From NCBI GenBank assembly GCA_963971225.1, contig OZ020268.1, positions 14,175,032 to 14,239,031 of the forward strand: a stretch of DNA of 64,000 nt, read 5' to 3'. The position numbers were made by a program, and so were the translations under genes. How positions within the stretch are numbered: the first letter of the stretch is position 1; every line of letters starts with the position of its first letter. A model generated the notes under the pieces. It was given only the letters and a program-made list of their open reading frames with translations, was not told the origin of the DNA and searched no databases. Origin of the DNA: Melieria omissa (taxonomy: Eukaryota > Arthropoda > Insecta > Diptera > Ulidiidae). This document shows positions 12,856 through 22,594 of the stretch, piece after piece.

Positions 12856-12891
12856 CAAGCGAGTTTGTGTGCGTGTGCGTGTGTGTGTGTA
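12856..12891. repeat. (GT)n microsatellite
   Basis: GT/GC dinucleotide run, slightly interrupted. It creates long spurious open frames on the minus strand. Confidence 0.85.
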
Positions 12892-13509
12892 TGTTTGCTG
12901 GTGTGCGGATACTGGTATCCACCGGCAGCGCGCTCTGAGGCCCCTCGAATGCGTTGTCCAGTGGTTGACTGATTGCTGGCCTGGCGCGAAAGTGTGAGCG
13001 ACATTGCAACGGATGTGGCCAGCTCGAATGCACATTTCCCTCAGGATGTAAGAGGATAACACAGCGCAGCGTTGTGCTGCGCTGCACTGTGCCATGCCGT
13101 GCTTGTTGCGTAGATCGCGTGTATTTTTAGCAGCGGCTTGTAATATTATCGACGTAGCCAGTGTAATGCGGTGCGAATTGAGGGTGCTGCAAGGACATGT
13201 ACTGCGTACGTGTATGTGTGTTTGTGAGTGTGTCGACTTATATCGTTTTAAGATTTAATGAACTACTATCAATAAACACACATAATTGTTTGCCTTCTTT
13301 GAAGAAAATAATGCTTTTAAAAATTTAACGTTTCTTTTCACGTTTAAACAACTGGAAGTTTCCAAAACAGGGATTGTCATGTCATGACAAGGACAAGTGA
13401 TTCTTTTGTTATATTCAAATATATAGCCAGTTATTTTCATTCTAGGCCAAAGATTTTTTTAAGAAATTGTAAAACAAAATTTTTTATTTAACATTTAATT
13501 TTAATTTTA

Positions 13510-14381
13510 CAGTACAATCTCGATAATTCGGACACTCGCTAATACGAACAACACGGGAATCCGAACATTCAATTTATTTCTATTGTAAACTCTGTAATCC
13601 GGACACCACAAATTTTATTTAACTTAGAAATCCGGACATTAATTTTTGTCTGTTTTTTTACGGGGAGCCAAGGTTTCTGTTTAAATATATATTTTCATAA
13701 AAAGCAAGCAATTCAAGTGAAAACCGATAGGCTTTCTCTTTCTGTCGCTTTTGCTAGTTCAGGTGTGAAACAGAAGGTTGCATAAAATAAAGTGATGTTA
13801 ATGATAAAAGTTTAATTTGACTGTGTAAACTACATCAAATATTAAAAATAGCACCTATCTTTAAGAAAAAACGTACATTCTTAACGTTGGGCCAGAAAAA
13901 AGAAAAGAAAAAAAACAAACAACATATTTAAGTCGAGAAAAGTCACTTTGTCAACCGTCAGTGGAATACAATGTAAGCAAATCTAAAAGTTCTTCAAACA
14001 TGAAAGAAAATTTCGCTAAACGAAATTCTAATATTAAAAATAAAATTTTTTAACAAAAATACAGTACTTTTCGCTTAAAGCGAACTTCGAGGGACCGGGT
14101 AAAATGGTTCGTTTTAACCGAAAGTTCGCTTTAAAAGGGGTCCGTAGTAAGCGAAAACATAGAACGCGTACTTTGCAATTGGTTCATTTTAGGCGGAAAA
14201 TCGTTTTAAACGGGTTCGTTATAAGCGAAAAGCACTGTAAATATAATTTTATATAAAATGATAAGTTTCATTTGTGTTCAGTAGTATTTCATCGTTGTTT
14301 TTGTAATCTTGGTAATCCGGACATTTCGGTATTTCGGACAGTGTTTGGTTTTTAATTGTCCGGATTATCGAAATTATACTG
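13510..14381. mobile_element. pogo/Tigger-like non-autonomous DNA transposon
   Basis: The left terminus reads CAGTACAATCTCGATAAT at 13510. The right terminus, read inverted from 14381, is CAGTATAATTTCGATAAT, followed in both by a CGGACA word. TA precedes the left end (13508-13509); the right flank is TT, a probable decay of TA. CAGT ends, TA targets and repeated AATCCGGACA words inside both ends fit the pogo/Tigger group. No transposase frame remains. A second MITE (14062-14237) has inserted inside, so the original element was about 0.7 kb. Confidence 0.85.
14062..14237. mobile_element. 176-bp MITE nested in the pogo-like element
   Basis: The left end reads CAGTACTTTTCGCTTAAAGC and the right end, read inverted, CAGTGCTTTTCGCTTATAAC. 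The inverted repeats are about 24 bp with three or four mismatches. TA flanks both sides exactly (14060-14061 and 14238-14239). The interior is largely self-complementary, with several GCTTAAAGCGAA-like words. It carries no coding capacity and is probably also mobilised by a pogo/mariner transposase. Confidence 0.9.
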
Positions 14382-14564
14382 TTTTCACCAAATAGTTAAT
14401 ATTGTAATAATGTTGTGTATATATGCGCTATAGTGTGTAAATTGTTCTTTATTCGGGCGATGTTTTTACTAAACGCTGTGCTTAAAACTACGTGAGATTA
14501 CAAAATTTAATGTTTAAGATAAGGAATTAGAAGTATTTGCTTTTAGAAGTGTATTATTTACAAA

Positions 14565-14640
14565 ATCGAGCTACGAACTCACGACCTTCGAACTGCTAGT
14601 TTTACAACACTCTTATCCATTCCATTCTATCCATATTATG
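14565..14640 (-). mobile_element. degenerate tRNA-like SINE head
   Basis: On the minus strand a GGATAAGAGTGTTG word (A-box-like, about 14621-14608) is followed by GAAGGTCGTGAGTTCG (B-box-like, ending near 14572). This is the arrangement of tRNA-derived SINE heads. The sequence is decayed, and neither boundary nor tail is clear. Confidence 0.45.
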
Positions 14641-15230
14641 CCATATTAGAAGTAGTGTGTCGATGATCATTTCGAACCTTTAAAATATCGTCACTTACAT
14701 CAATACTTTGATTTCTCGCAGCGCTATGTCTAATAGTACTTATGCTTAGAAGAAGACAAACAAATTGCACAAATGTTAAAGTACATCTTACTTTTGAATA
14801 ACGATTTTGTAACAGATGGAATGTGACAAATCAGCTTTTATAGCTTGAATCGAAAACTAAAAATGGTCCTTTCTTTCCCATTTGGGCCTTTCTTAGACAA
14901 GTTTTGGTACACAAAATTTTAGTTCAGTGACAACTGTATGTACGGGCCATGAGAATTATAAAAAATTGATTTGGCCCCAAGCTTTGCAACTAAAACCGTT
15001 GATTTGACAACACTGTTTAAATTGAAACTGCAACACTTTATCTGGCTGTTCCATTCCAACTTTGTTCTTACTTTTCACTTATTCTACTTCTTACACTTCA
15101 TTGTTTACTTACGAGTGCAAATTTCCTTCCTATCTCTTGTGGCTTTCATTTTTGTGTTGTTTTTATTTTAAATTTATTATTTTATTTGAACGACAAATTT
15201 TCGCTTATATTGACTATAAATATAGCGAAA
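14641..15230. other. upstream region of Mipp2-like gene
   Basis: AT-rich with T-rich tracts between 15060 and 15180. It presumably contains the promoter and leader of the gene starting at 15231. No TATA box or initiator could be assigned with confidence. Confidence 0.4.
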
Positions 15231-18200
15231 ATGCTAAATTTGCAGTGGTGCGCCTGCATTGCGGCTGTCATGCTGGTCGGCACGCGAGAATCGCTGGCAG
15301 AAGTTGCAGTCCAGTCGGAAGAGGTCCTCGTTGAACCGCAATGTTCGGAGCTGAAGCGGCACGAGATTGAACACCGTTTGTCCACGAAGACGCCGTATCG
15401 TGTGGTGGCCAATTTGAATGACATGCCACTGCAGTACCCCAGTGAGTGATGCGCTCATAGATGTTTTCATTCGTGTACAAAACTTTTGCTTTTTAACAGC
15501 TTGTTATCCAACAAGAATATGGTCCATTATTCGTCATGGCACACGCAATCCCAGCCAGAACACAATACGTGGTGCGCATGCACAACTGGTCCGACTGAAG
15601 CAGGAGATTCTTGAGAATCCCGTGACTCGCTTATGCCCCGAGGAAGTGACACGGCTGCGTTTTTGGTATTTCAATGTCAGCGCCGAGGAAGAGAAGCTCC
15701 TCGTGCCAGAGGGTGAAGATGAGCTCACCGAGCTGGCAGAACGCATGCAAAATCGTTTTCCCGACCTGTTGCCAGATGACTACGATCCGAGTTTGTATTT
15801 TTTCAAGTACACCGCAACGCAGCGTACACTGAGGAGTGCGCAGAGTTTTACCACTGGACTGTTCGGACGGCATCGCATCGGAGCCGTAACATATCCTGAA
15901 GCATTGCATAGGGATCCGATTTTAAGGGTACGTATTTTTTATGATAATATATTTACAATTAGCAATATTTAAAATACCTAAACGAACGTTAGTTATGATG
16001 AAATCGATTGAATTGTTTATCAAGGGCTTTTAAACATCCGTCAAACTTATATCCAAGATTCACCAAAACCATAGTGAATTTATGCTGATAACTTAATCTC
16101 CCTACTTGTATCCAAATTATATATAAAATGTTTGTATGAATCAGTATTCACCGAAATGTAGCTGAAGTAGTAGTTAGTGGGATAGTCCTGCAGATATATA
16201 AACATAGTTCGAAATATACGTTAAAATACGAAAGGTAAATGCAGAATATATATATTTATGTGTTGGTATTACTCAAGTTTAAAAATGTGAAATTTTTTGC
16301 ACCGCAATTATTATGAATCTTTATCATTATTTTATAAATTTTTTTATTTTATTATTTTTATATTTTTTTATTAAGTTTTCATACAATTTCCACATAAGCT
16401 CAATTTGTTTGGGGTCTCAGGCTGGTTTTTATTTGACCTGTAAACCAGTCGAGTTCACTTCAAGAAACAACTGTGAATGTGCCATATTTAATTCATTTCA
16501 TATGGCATAGAAACGTGTAGGTGTGGCATCACTGTCTGGTCGCGGTGTGCAGCGAACACTGACGCCGAGACAGATACGTCGCGAACTGGCAGGCAAAGCG
16601 CATAAGAAGTTAAAGCGAAAGCAAGTGTCAAAAGTGGAGAGAGTTTCAGGAATGTTGCTGCGTATTTTTCATTCTAACGTGGTTTTCAATGAATAATTAA
16701 AAAAATATACTTAATTAAATAGAAATCAGAAACGTGTGTTCGCGAGTGAGTACAAAATGCGATTAAAGTGAAGTGAAGACTGCAAAAGTGGTGAGGGACA
16801 CCAAGAAATTCGATTGAAAATTGCAAAAGAATTTGGTTATGTGCACACGCACTTGGCAGCCGCATTTCGACCGCGACCCAGCAGAGGAAAGAAGTGCTGT
16901 GCTCAATAAATCGAAGGATAAATCGCACATGCAACTACCTACCTACACACGTTTGCACGAAGTGAACATGTGGTGTGTGCTGTACCGCTGCATTGAGTAA
17001 CAACTGAAGCAGAAGCTTTCTGCTGCTAGAGGCGAAGCAAAGGATTTTGGGCCTTCTGAAATAATAAACAACTTTAAAAACACTTGCTCTGTGCCGGAGC
17101 GATAACAGTCAAAGAATTTGCCATAATCCTCCGTTTGATACGAAGCGACTATTGGTTTGTATGTCACAATGGACAGCTTAGGACGCATGGCCTCAGCGTT
17201 CTCTATTGGGGGCTCCAGTAGCCGTAAGACTTCCATGTCGGACAGCGTGCAAATGCTGCCCGCCTTGCAGCAGCTGACAAACGGCTCGTTTGGCGTGGTG
17301 ATTCAAGACAAGCATTGCCCGTTGTGCTTCCAAGCAAAGCGCCATCAGGAGGTCATCGAGGGAGTGCGTTGTGAGCGCGTGTCGTGGCGTATACGGGAGC
17401 GCATGAAGACTGCCAGTGTGGCGTTGGTGTTGTGTCTCAATATCGGCGTGGACCCGCCCGACGTAGTGAAGATACAGCCGTGCGCACGACTGGAGTGCTG
17501 GATCGATCCGTCGTCAGTGTCAGCGCCCAAGGCGATGGAACTCATAGGCACAAATTTGCAGATGCAGTACGAGCGCTGGCAGCCGCGCGCCCGCTACAAA
17601 AAGTGCCACGATCCCACAGTGGAAGACGTGAAGAAGTTGTGCACCTCGCTGCGCCGCAACGCTAAAGGCGAGCGCATTCTGTTTCACTACAACGGCCACG
17701 GTGTGCCTAAGCCTACGGCCAACGGGGAGATTTGGGTGTTCAACAAGACCTTCACGCAGTACATACCGCTGAGTATCTTCGAGCTGCAGGGGTGGATGTC
17801 GACGCCATCTATCTACGTATATGACTGCTCGAACGCGGGCATAATCATCAATTCGTTCCAGCAGTTTGCTGAGCAGCATGAGCGCGACATTGACAAGGCT
17901 CTGGCTGCATCCAACCAGCGCGGTGCTCCTGGACAACCGCCCCCGCAACTGCCGCCACTTGTAAGCTACAAGACGTGCATTCACCTGGCGGCATGTTCAG
18001 CCAACCAAATCTTGCCCATGAATGCGCAGCTACCCGCCGACCTGTTCACCTCCTGCCTGACCACTCCCATAAACATAGCTCTGAAATGGTACACAATGCA
18101 GGAGAAGTTCGAGCTGGTGCCGCACATTCAGAGCGAACAAGTGGACAAAATTCCGGGCAAGGTGAACGACCGGCGTACCATGATGGGCGAGCTAAATTGG

Positions 18201-21200
18201 ATTTTCACTGCCATCACTGACACGATAGCATGGAACACGTTGCCGCGTGAACTGTTCCAGCGCCTCTTCCGACAGGATCTGTTGGTGGCCAGCTTGTTTC
18301 GCAATTTCTTGCTGGCTGAACGCATTCTCCGGTCGCATGACTGCACGCCCGTGTCGCATCCAGCTCTGCCGCCCTGTTTCCGCCACCCTATGTGGTCCGC
18401 CTGGGATCTGGTGGTCGACTTGGCGTTGCAACAGCTACCTGAAATTCTCGAAAAGGGCTCACCCTACCGTCAGTTGCCGTTTTTCGAAGAGCAGCTCACC
18501 GCTTTCCAGGTGTGGTTGGACCGCGAGTCGGAATCACGCTCACCGCCTGAGCAGCTGCCCATAGTGCTCCAGGTGCTGCTGTCGCAGGTGCATCGCTTGC
18601 GCGCACTGGAACTGCTTGCACGTTTTCTGGACTTGGGACCGTGGGCAGTTAACTTGGCGCTCGGCGTCGGAATCTTTCCCTACGTACTTAAGCTGCTGCA
18701 AAGCTCGGCCAAGGAGTTGCGGCCAGTGCTCGTCTTCATCTGGGCCAAGATATTGGCGGTGGATCCCACTTGTCAGGTGGATTTGGTGAAGGATCACAAA
18801 TATTTCCTGTCCGTGTTGCAGGACAACACAGTCTCCAAGGAGCACCGCACACTGTCTGCCTTCGTGTTGGCGTGCATTGTCAACAATTTCCTACTGGGAC
18901 AGACGAGCGCGTTGCAGGGGTCTCTTGTCTCCATCTGCCTGGAGCAGTTGAACGATGAAAGCTGGCTGCTGCGGCAATGGTTGGCAATATGTTTAGGTAT
19001 GTACTGCAAGAATTTGCTATCGGTGCAGGTAAAAACAAAACGCTTGTTGATCCCACATACACTGCGCTTCGTTTCTCTGCCCTTTGCAAATGTTTACCGA
19101 GAACTCGTTTATATTTGCTGACTTTCGCCTTTTAGGTATGTTGTGGCAGAACTTCGAAAAGGCTCGCTGGTCTGGCGTGCGTGATTTGGCGCACGAGAAA
19201 TTATATCCGCTGCTGAAGGACTCTATCCCGGAGGTACGTGCCGCCGCCGTATTTGCGTTGGGCACATTCATCAGTTCTGTGACCGATCGCTCGGAAGAGC
19301 ATGCAAACAACATCGATCGCATTATTGCCATCACGCTGCTGGAGACGGTAGGCGAGGATATGTCACCGCTGGTGCGTCTGGAACTGGCCTCTGCGTTGCA
19401 GTGGATGGTGCTGCTGTTCGAGTCGCAGTTTGTGACCGTGTACATGCAGGAGCAGATGAGTAGCTCTACAATCGCGATGTCGGTGACGACGGTGGGCGGC
19501 GAGCGTAGCGCCAGTGTGAGCCATGGCATGACGGGCGCCCCACTGCCAATGATGCATCATTCAACGCATAGTCTAGAACGCCATGTGACCATGCGACGTG
19601 GCGCCAGTTCGAGCTCCATCTCCAACATGGTCTCCACGACTATACCCTTCCAGTCCATATTTCTGAGATTGTGGCAGGGCATATCCAATCTAGGGCACGA
19701 CCCCTTCCCCAAAGTAGCTGAGACAGCGCACAAGGTAATCGCTTACGTGCGCGATAGATCGCTGGATCTGATCACCGCCAAGGAAGCCACAACCGACAAG
19801 TGTAATTCGAGCGTCAGCCTTCCGCCGAGTCCGTCGACGCGCGGCAACTACTTGAGCGGTGAGTCGCCGCCAGTGGCCGGTGGTCAAATAATCCAATTGG
19901 GCCAGCAAAACGTCAGCAATTGGGCGACGAAGTTGCGCAACAATAAACTTATGGTTGGCAACGTGATTGGTTGTGGCGGCGGCGCTGGTGACCACCAGCC
20001 AATGCAGTTCAAACGGCGCACCACCTCAGTGGGCGACGAGACGGACAGCTGTGTCACCATGAATGGGCGCAGAGGCAGTGGCAATATGGGTGGCATGGGC
20101 GTGGGTGTGAGCATTAGCGGCAGCGGTGGTGGTGACGGCTCAATGTCGGCACGTAGCAGCACCAGTGACAATAACTACGAACCGAAGTCGCAAATTCTGA
20201 AACCCATTGTCATTACGGAATTCATACCGTGGGCCAATTCTTACTTCACGCGACCTGGCAAGAACCGCTACACCTCGGCCGAAGGCACCGAAAGTCAACA
20301 ACTGTTCCCGGTGGACACGAATTCGCCGGAACTGCTCTCGCGTCACTATCGCTTCCAGCGCAACCGGCTTATACGGCAGTATGCTCGCGATCAGCAGGCC
20401 AGCGCGGTCCGAATCGACACTCAGAGCTGCTTGCGCAAGACGCAACACACGCCGGCCATAGTGAAGCTGCTGCCGTACGAACCGCAAATCGCGGTCGCCT
20501 ACAAGGAGAAGGTGCTTGTCTACGATTGGCAGAAGAACTCGATGTGTTCGTTCGTGGCTCAGGCTGCCGTCAGCTTGCCGCGCAATCACACCGGCGATTC
20601 CATTTCGTCGTCGCCATCTGCTCACGCTCACCAACAGCTGCAACAGCAACCAACAGCGCGCGTGAGTGCCATCGAGTTCCTCAACACGCACGACATCGGA
20701 CTCATACTAGTGGGGCACGAGGATGGCGTCATTCGGGTCTGGCAACCGGGCACCGACGACAATCGTGAGTCCCGTCTCATCACCGCTTGGGAGGGCCTCC
20801 CGGGGCAGCACTCTTCGTACACAAGTTCCTTTGGTGGCAGCGCGTCCACATCATCGCTGAAGCACCGCCGCGAAATTGGGCGCGGCATCGTTACCGCGTG
20901 GCAGCAGTGCAAGCAGCAGCTGGTGGTGGGCGGCTGCGCCAGCCGTTATCTGCGCATATGGGATGTGGAGAAGGAGCTAAAGTTGAGCGACATTCCCATC
21001 GGCAGCGAGACGAGCGTACGTGTGCTGTCGCCGTTTCCCTACAACCTGCAAAGCGACGTAATTGTGGCTGGCTGTGCGGACGGCAGTGTGCGACTGTTCG
21101 ACAAGCGCTGCGCCCCGCAAGAGGCGCGCATTTGCGTGTTACGCGAACACACGAGTGCCATAATGTCGGCGTGTCTCAAGGAGAATAAGACGACTCTAGT

Positions 21201-22594
21201 AACGGGCTGTGCGCAGGGTAGAGTGCGCGTGGTCGACATACGCAACGGCATGTCGATGGCCAGCTGGGATGCGGGAAGCGATGTGGCGGCCATAGCCAGT
21301 CATCAGTCCGCCGACATTGTGGCGTGTGGTGGCGCGCAGGGCGTTGCGCTTTACAGCGAAAATGGACGGCCGCAGAACACGCTGCGCGGCAACGAGAGCT
21401 TTATGGGGTCGAAGATCGGACACCCCACATGTTTGTCGTTCCACGCGTACAAATCTTCGCTGGCGGTGGGCTGCGTCGATAATACTGTGGTCGTGTACGA
21501 GCCATCACCAGGTAAAGTGCAAACTTGTTTAGATTTATAAGAATGGTTTATTGTAAAAAATGGCAATAAAGTCGTGGTAAATCATCAGCAAACAAATTTG
21601 TTGTATATTTTGATAAATATTTATTTATTTATAAATCGTTTTTTTAATAATTGCTTTAATTTAATTTAATTATAATAAACTTTAATTATAATAAACTTTA
21701 ATTATAATAAATTTATTATAATTTAATTATAATAAACTTGAAATTGGTTTTCGATTGCAGTTTTATAAACTTTGCGAACGCTGGAAAACTGACGTCGATA
21801 AAAATCCAAACACATTTGACAACGTGCGAAAATTTCTACAAGGACCCGAAATGCTTGATGCAATAAATTTCATTAGACGCAAGACGCAAGTGCACGACAT
21901 CACGCCGGATGTGGCACGACTCATCTATACTATCTGCGCGTTCGAGACTGCCTGGAATCGTCGGCGAGCGCCGTCGGTGTGGTGCAATTTCTTCAATCGG
22001 GACACAATCAAGGCGCTGGAATTTGCTGAGGACTTGGAGTACTACTGGAACGACGGCTATGGCTACGAGATAACACACAAGATTGCCTGTCCAGCGATTG
22101 CTGACATGTTTGACTACATTGAGTGCGTGTTGTTAAATTTGAAATTTGTTTGGTTCATTGTAATTGTTTTCCCATTTTACAGTCCAAACTCAAAAAAACC
22201 AAACGCCACGTTCTACTTTACACATTCTGGCACTTTGCTGAAGGTGCTGGCGCATTTGGGACTCTACAAAGACCCCCACCCGTTGACATACAGGGACTTC
22301 AAGCGGCAACGTTATTGGCGCACGAGCGCCATTGACGCTTTTGCCACGAACGTAGCCTTCGTTTTATATGAGTAAGTGCTGGCTTTCTTAAGTTGCGCCT
22401 TTGAAAATTCAGCACTTTCTGTTTGCAGATGCGGCAAGGACCAGCAGCCCAAAGTGCTGACTTTACATCAGGAACGTCCCGTGCGCATACCCGGCTGTCC
22501 GCAGGACGATGACCTCTGCAGTTTATACACATTGCGTAAAGTTTTCGCCAAGAGCTTGGAAAACTGTGATTTTAATGAAATTTGCTACGCGTGA
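15231..22594 (+). CDS. Mipp2-like multiple inositol polyphosphate phosphatase
   Basis: Histidine acid phosphatase of the MINPP family, expected to remove phosphates from higher inositol phosphates in the secretory pathway or outside the cell. Coding exons: 15231-15441, 15500-15927, 21761-22122, 22183-22371, 22429-22594, giving 451 residues with all phases consistent. The ATG at 15231 opens a signal peptide ([16 protein letters not shown]). The catalytic RHGTRNP motif starts exon 2. The family's C-terminal HAE-type motif reads THSGT here (CAT at 22223), so the usual proton-donor Glu is not in its expected place. Each intron is 57-62 bp except intron 2 (15928-21760, 5.8 kb), which holds the entire raptor gene on the same strand. 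The two halves match one family end to end (DPILR joined to FYKLCERW), so they belong to a single gene. The choice of Mipp2 over Mipp1 rests on its association with raptor. Confidence 0.9.
15928..17160. other. Mipp2 intron 2, 5' part, with raptor upstream region
   Basis: AT-rich up to about 16490, then more balanced sequence from about 16510 that probably holds the raptor promoter and leader. No coding exon. The donor GTACGT at 15928 is strong. Confidence 0.5.
17161..17181 (+). other. overlapping upstream ORF at the raptor start
   Basis: A six-codon frame (ATG at 17161, TAG at 17179-17181) overlaps the main raptor ATG at 17169 in another frame. The ATG context is weaker (TTTGTATGT) than that of the main start (CACAATGG). 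If the leader includes it, it could dampen raptor translation. Confidence 0.5.
17169..21540 (+). CDS. raptor: raptor, regulatory-associated protein of TOR
   Basis: Scaffold subunit of TORC1 that presents substrates to TOR kinase and links the complex to Rag GTPases at lysosomes. Exons 17169-18996 and 19136-21540 (139-bp intron) give 1410 residues; the human protein has 1335. The splice joins AICLG to [11 protein letters not shown], as in other raptors. The conserved N-terminal caspase-like RNC domain is clear, with [29 protein letters not shown] and YVYDCSNAG. Helical HEAT-type repeats follow ([13 protein letters not shown]). A low-complexity Gly/Ser linker comes next, and a C-terminal WD40 propeller covers roughly the last 400 residues. 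The intron has an in-frame stop if retained. The gene lies wholly inside intron 2 of the Mipp2-like gene, same strand. A GTAAAG donor-like site sits 28 nt before the stop. AATAAA follows at 21565. Confidence 0.97.
21565..21570 (+). terminator. raptor polyadenylation signal
   Basis: AATAAA lies 25 nt after the raptor stop codon. It lies within Mipp2 intron 2, 190 nt before the next Mipp2 exon, so Mipp2 transcription must pass through it. Confidence 0.7.
21655..21742. repeat. AT-rich tandem repeat before Mipp2 exon 3
   Basis: Four imperfect copies of a roughly 16-bp unit built on TAATTATAATAAACTT, preceded by TTTAATTTAATT. The array ends about 20 nt before the 3' splice site of Mipp2 exon 3 (AG at 21759-21760), so it covers the likely branch-point region. 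It also includes AATAAA-like words. Confidence 0.85.

Larger units (their letters stand above)
9263..13507. other. non-coding, no gene recognised
   Basis: About 4.2 kb without a supportable coding exon. 9.3-11.0 kb is AT-rich unique-looking DNA. 11.4-13.1 kb is GC-richer with CA/TG microsatellites and a GCGCGGCGCGG-like patch near 11980-12005. That composition is typical of fly promoters or first exons, but no reading frame has a domain. Confidence 0.4.

Noticed and set aside
12761..13095. Overlapping minus-strand open frames of about 100 codons
   Set aside because: They run through a GT/CA microsatellite (His-Thr runs) and exist in three frames at once, which indicates low-complexity shadows.
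18997..19135. Raptor reading frame continuing past 18996 or starting at 19084
   Set aside because: This is intron: a GTATGT donor and TTTTAG acceptor bound it, and the join restores the conserved raptor sequence; retention meets a stop.
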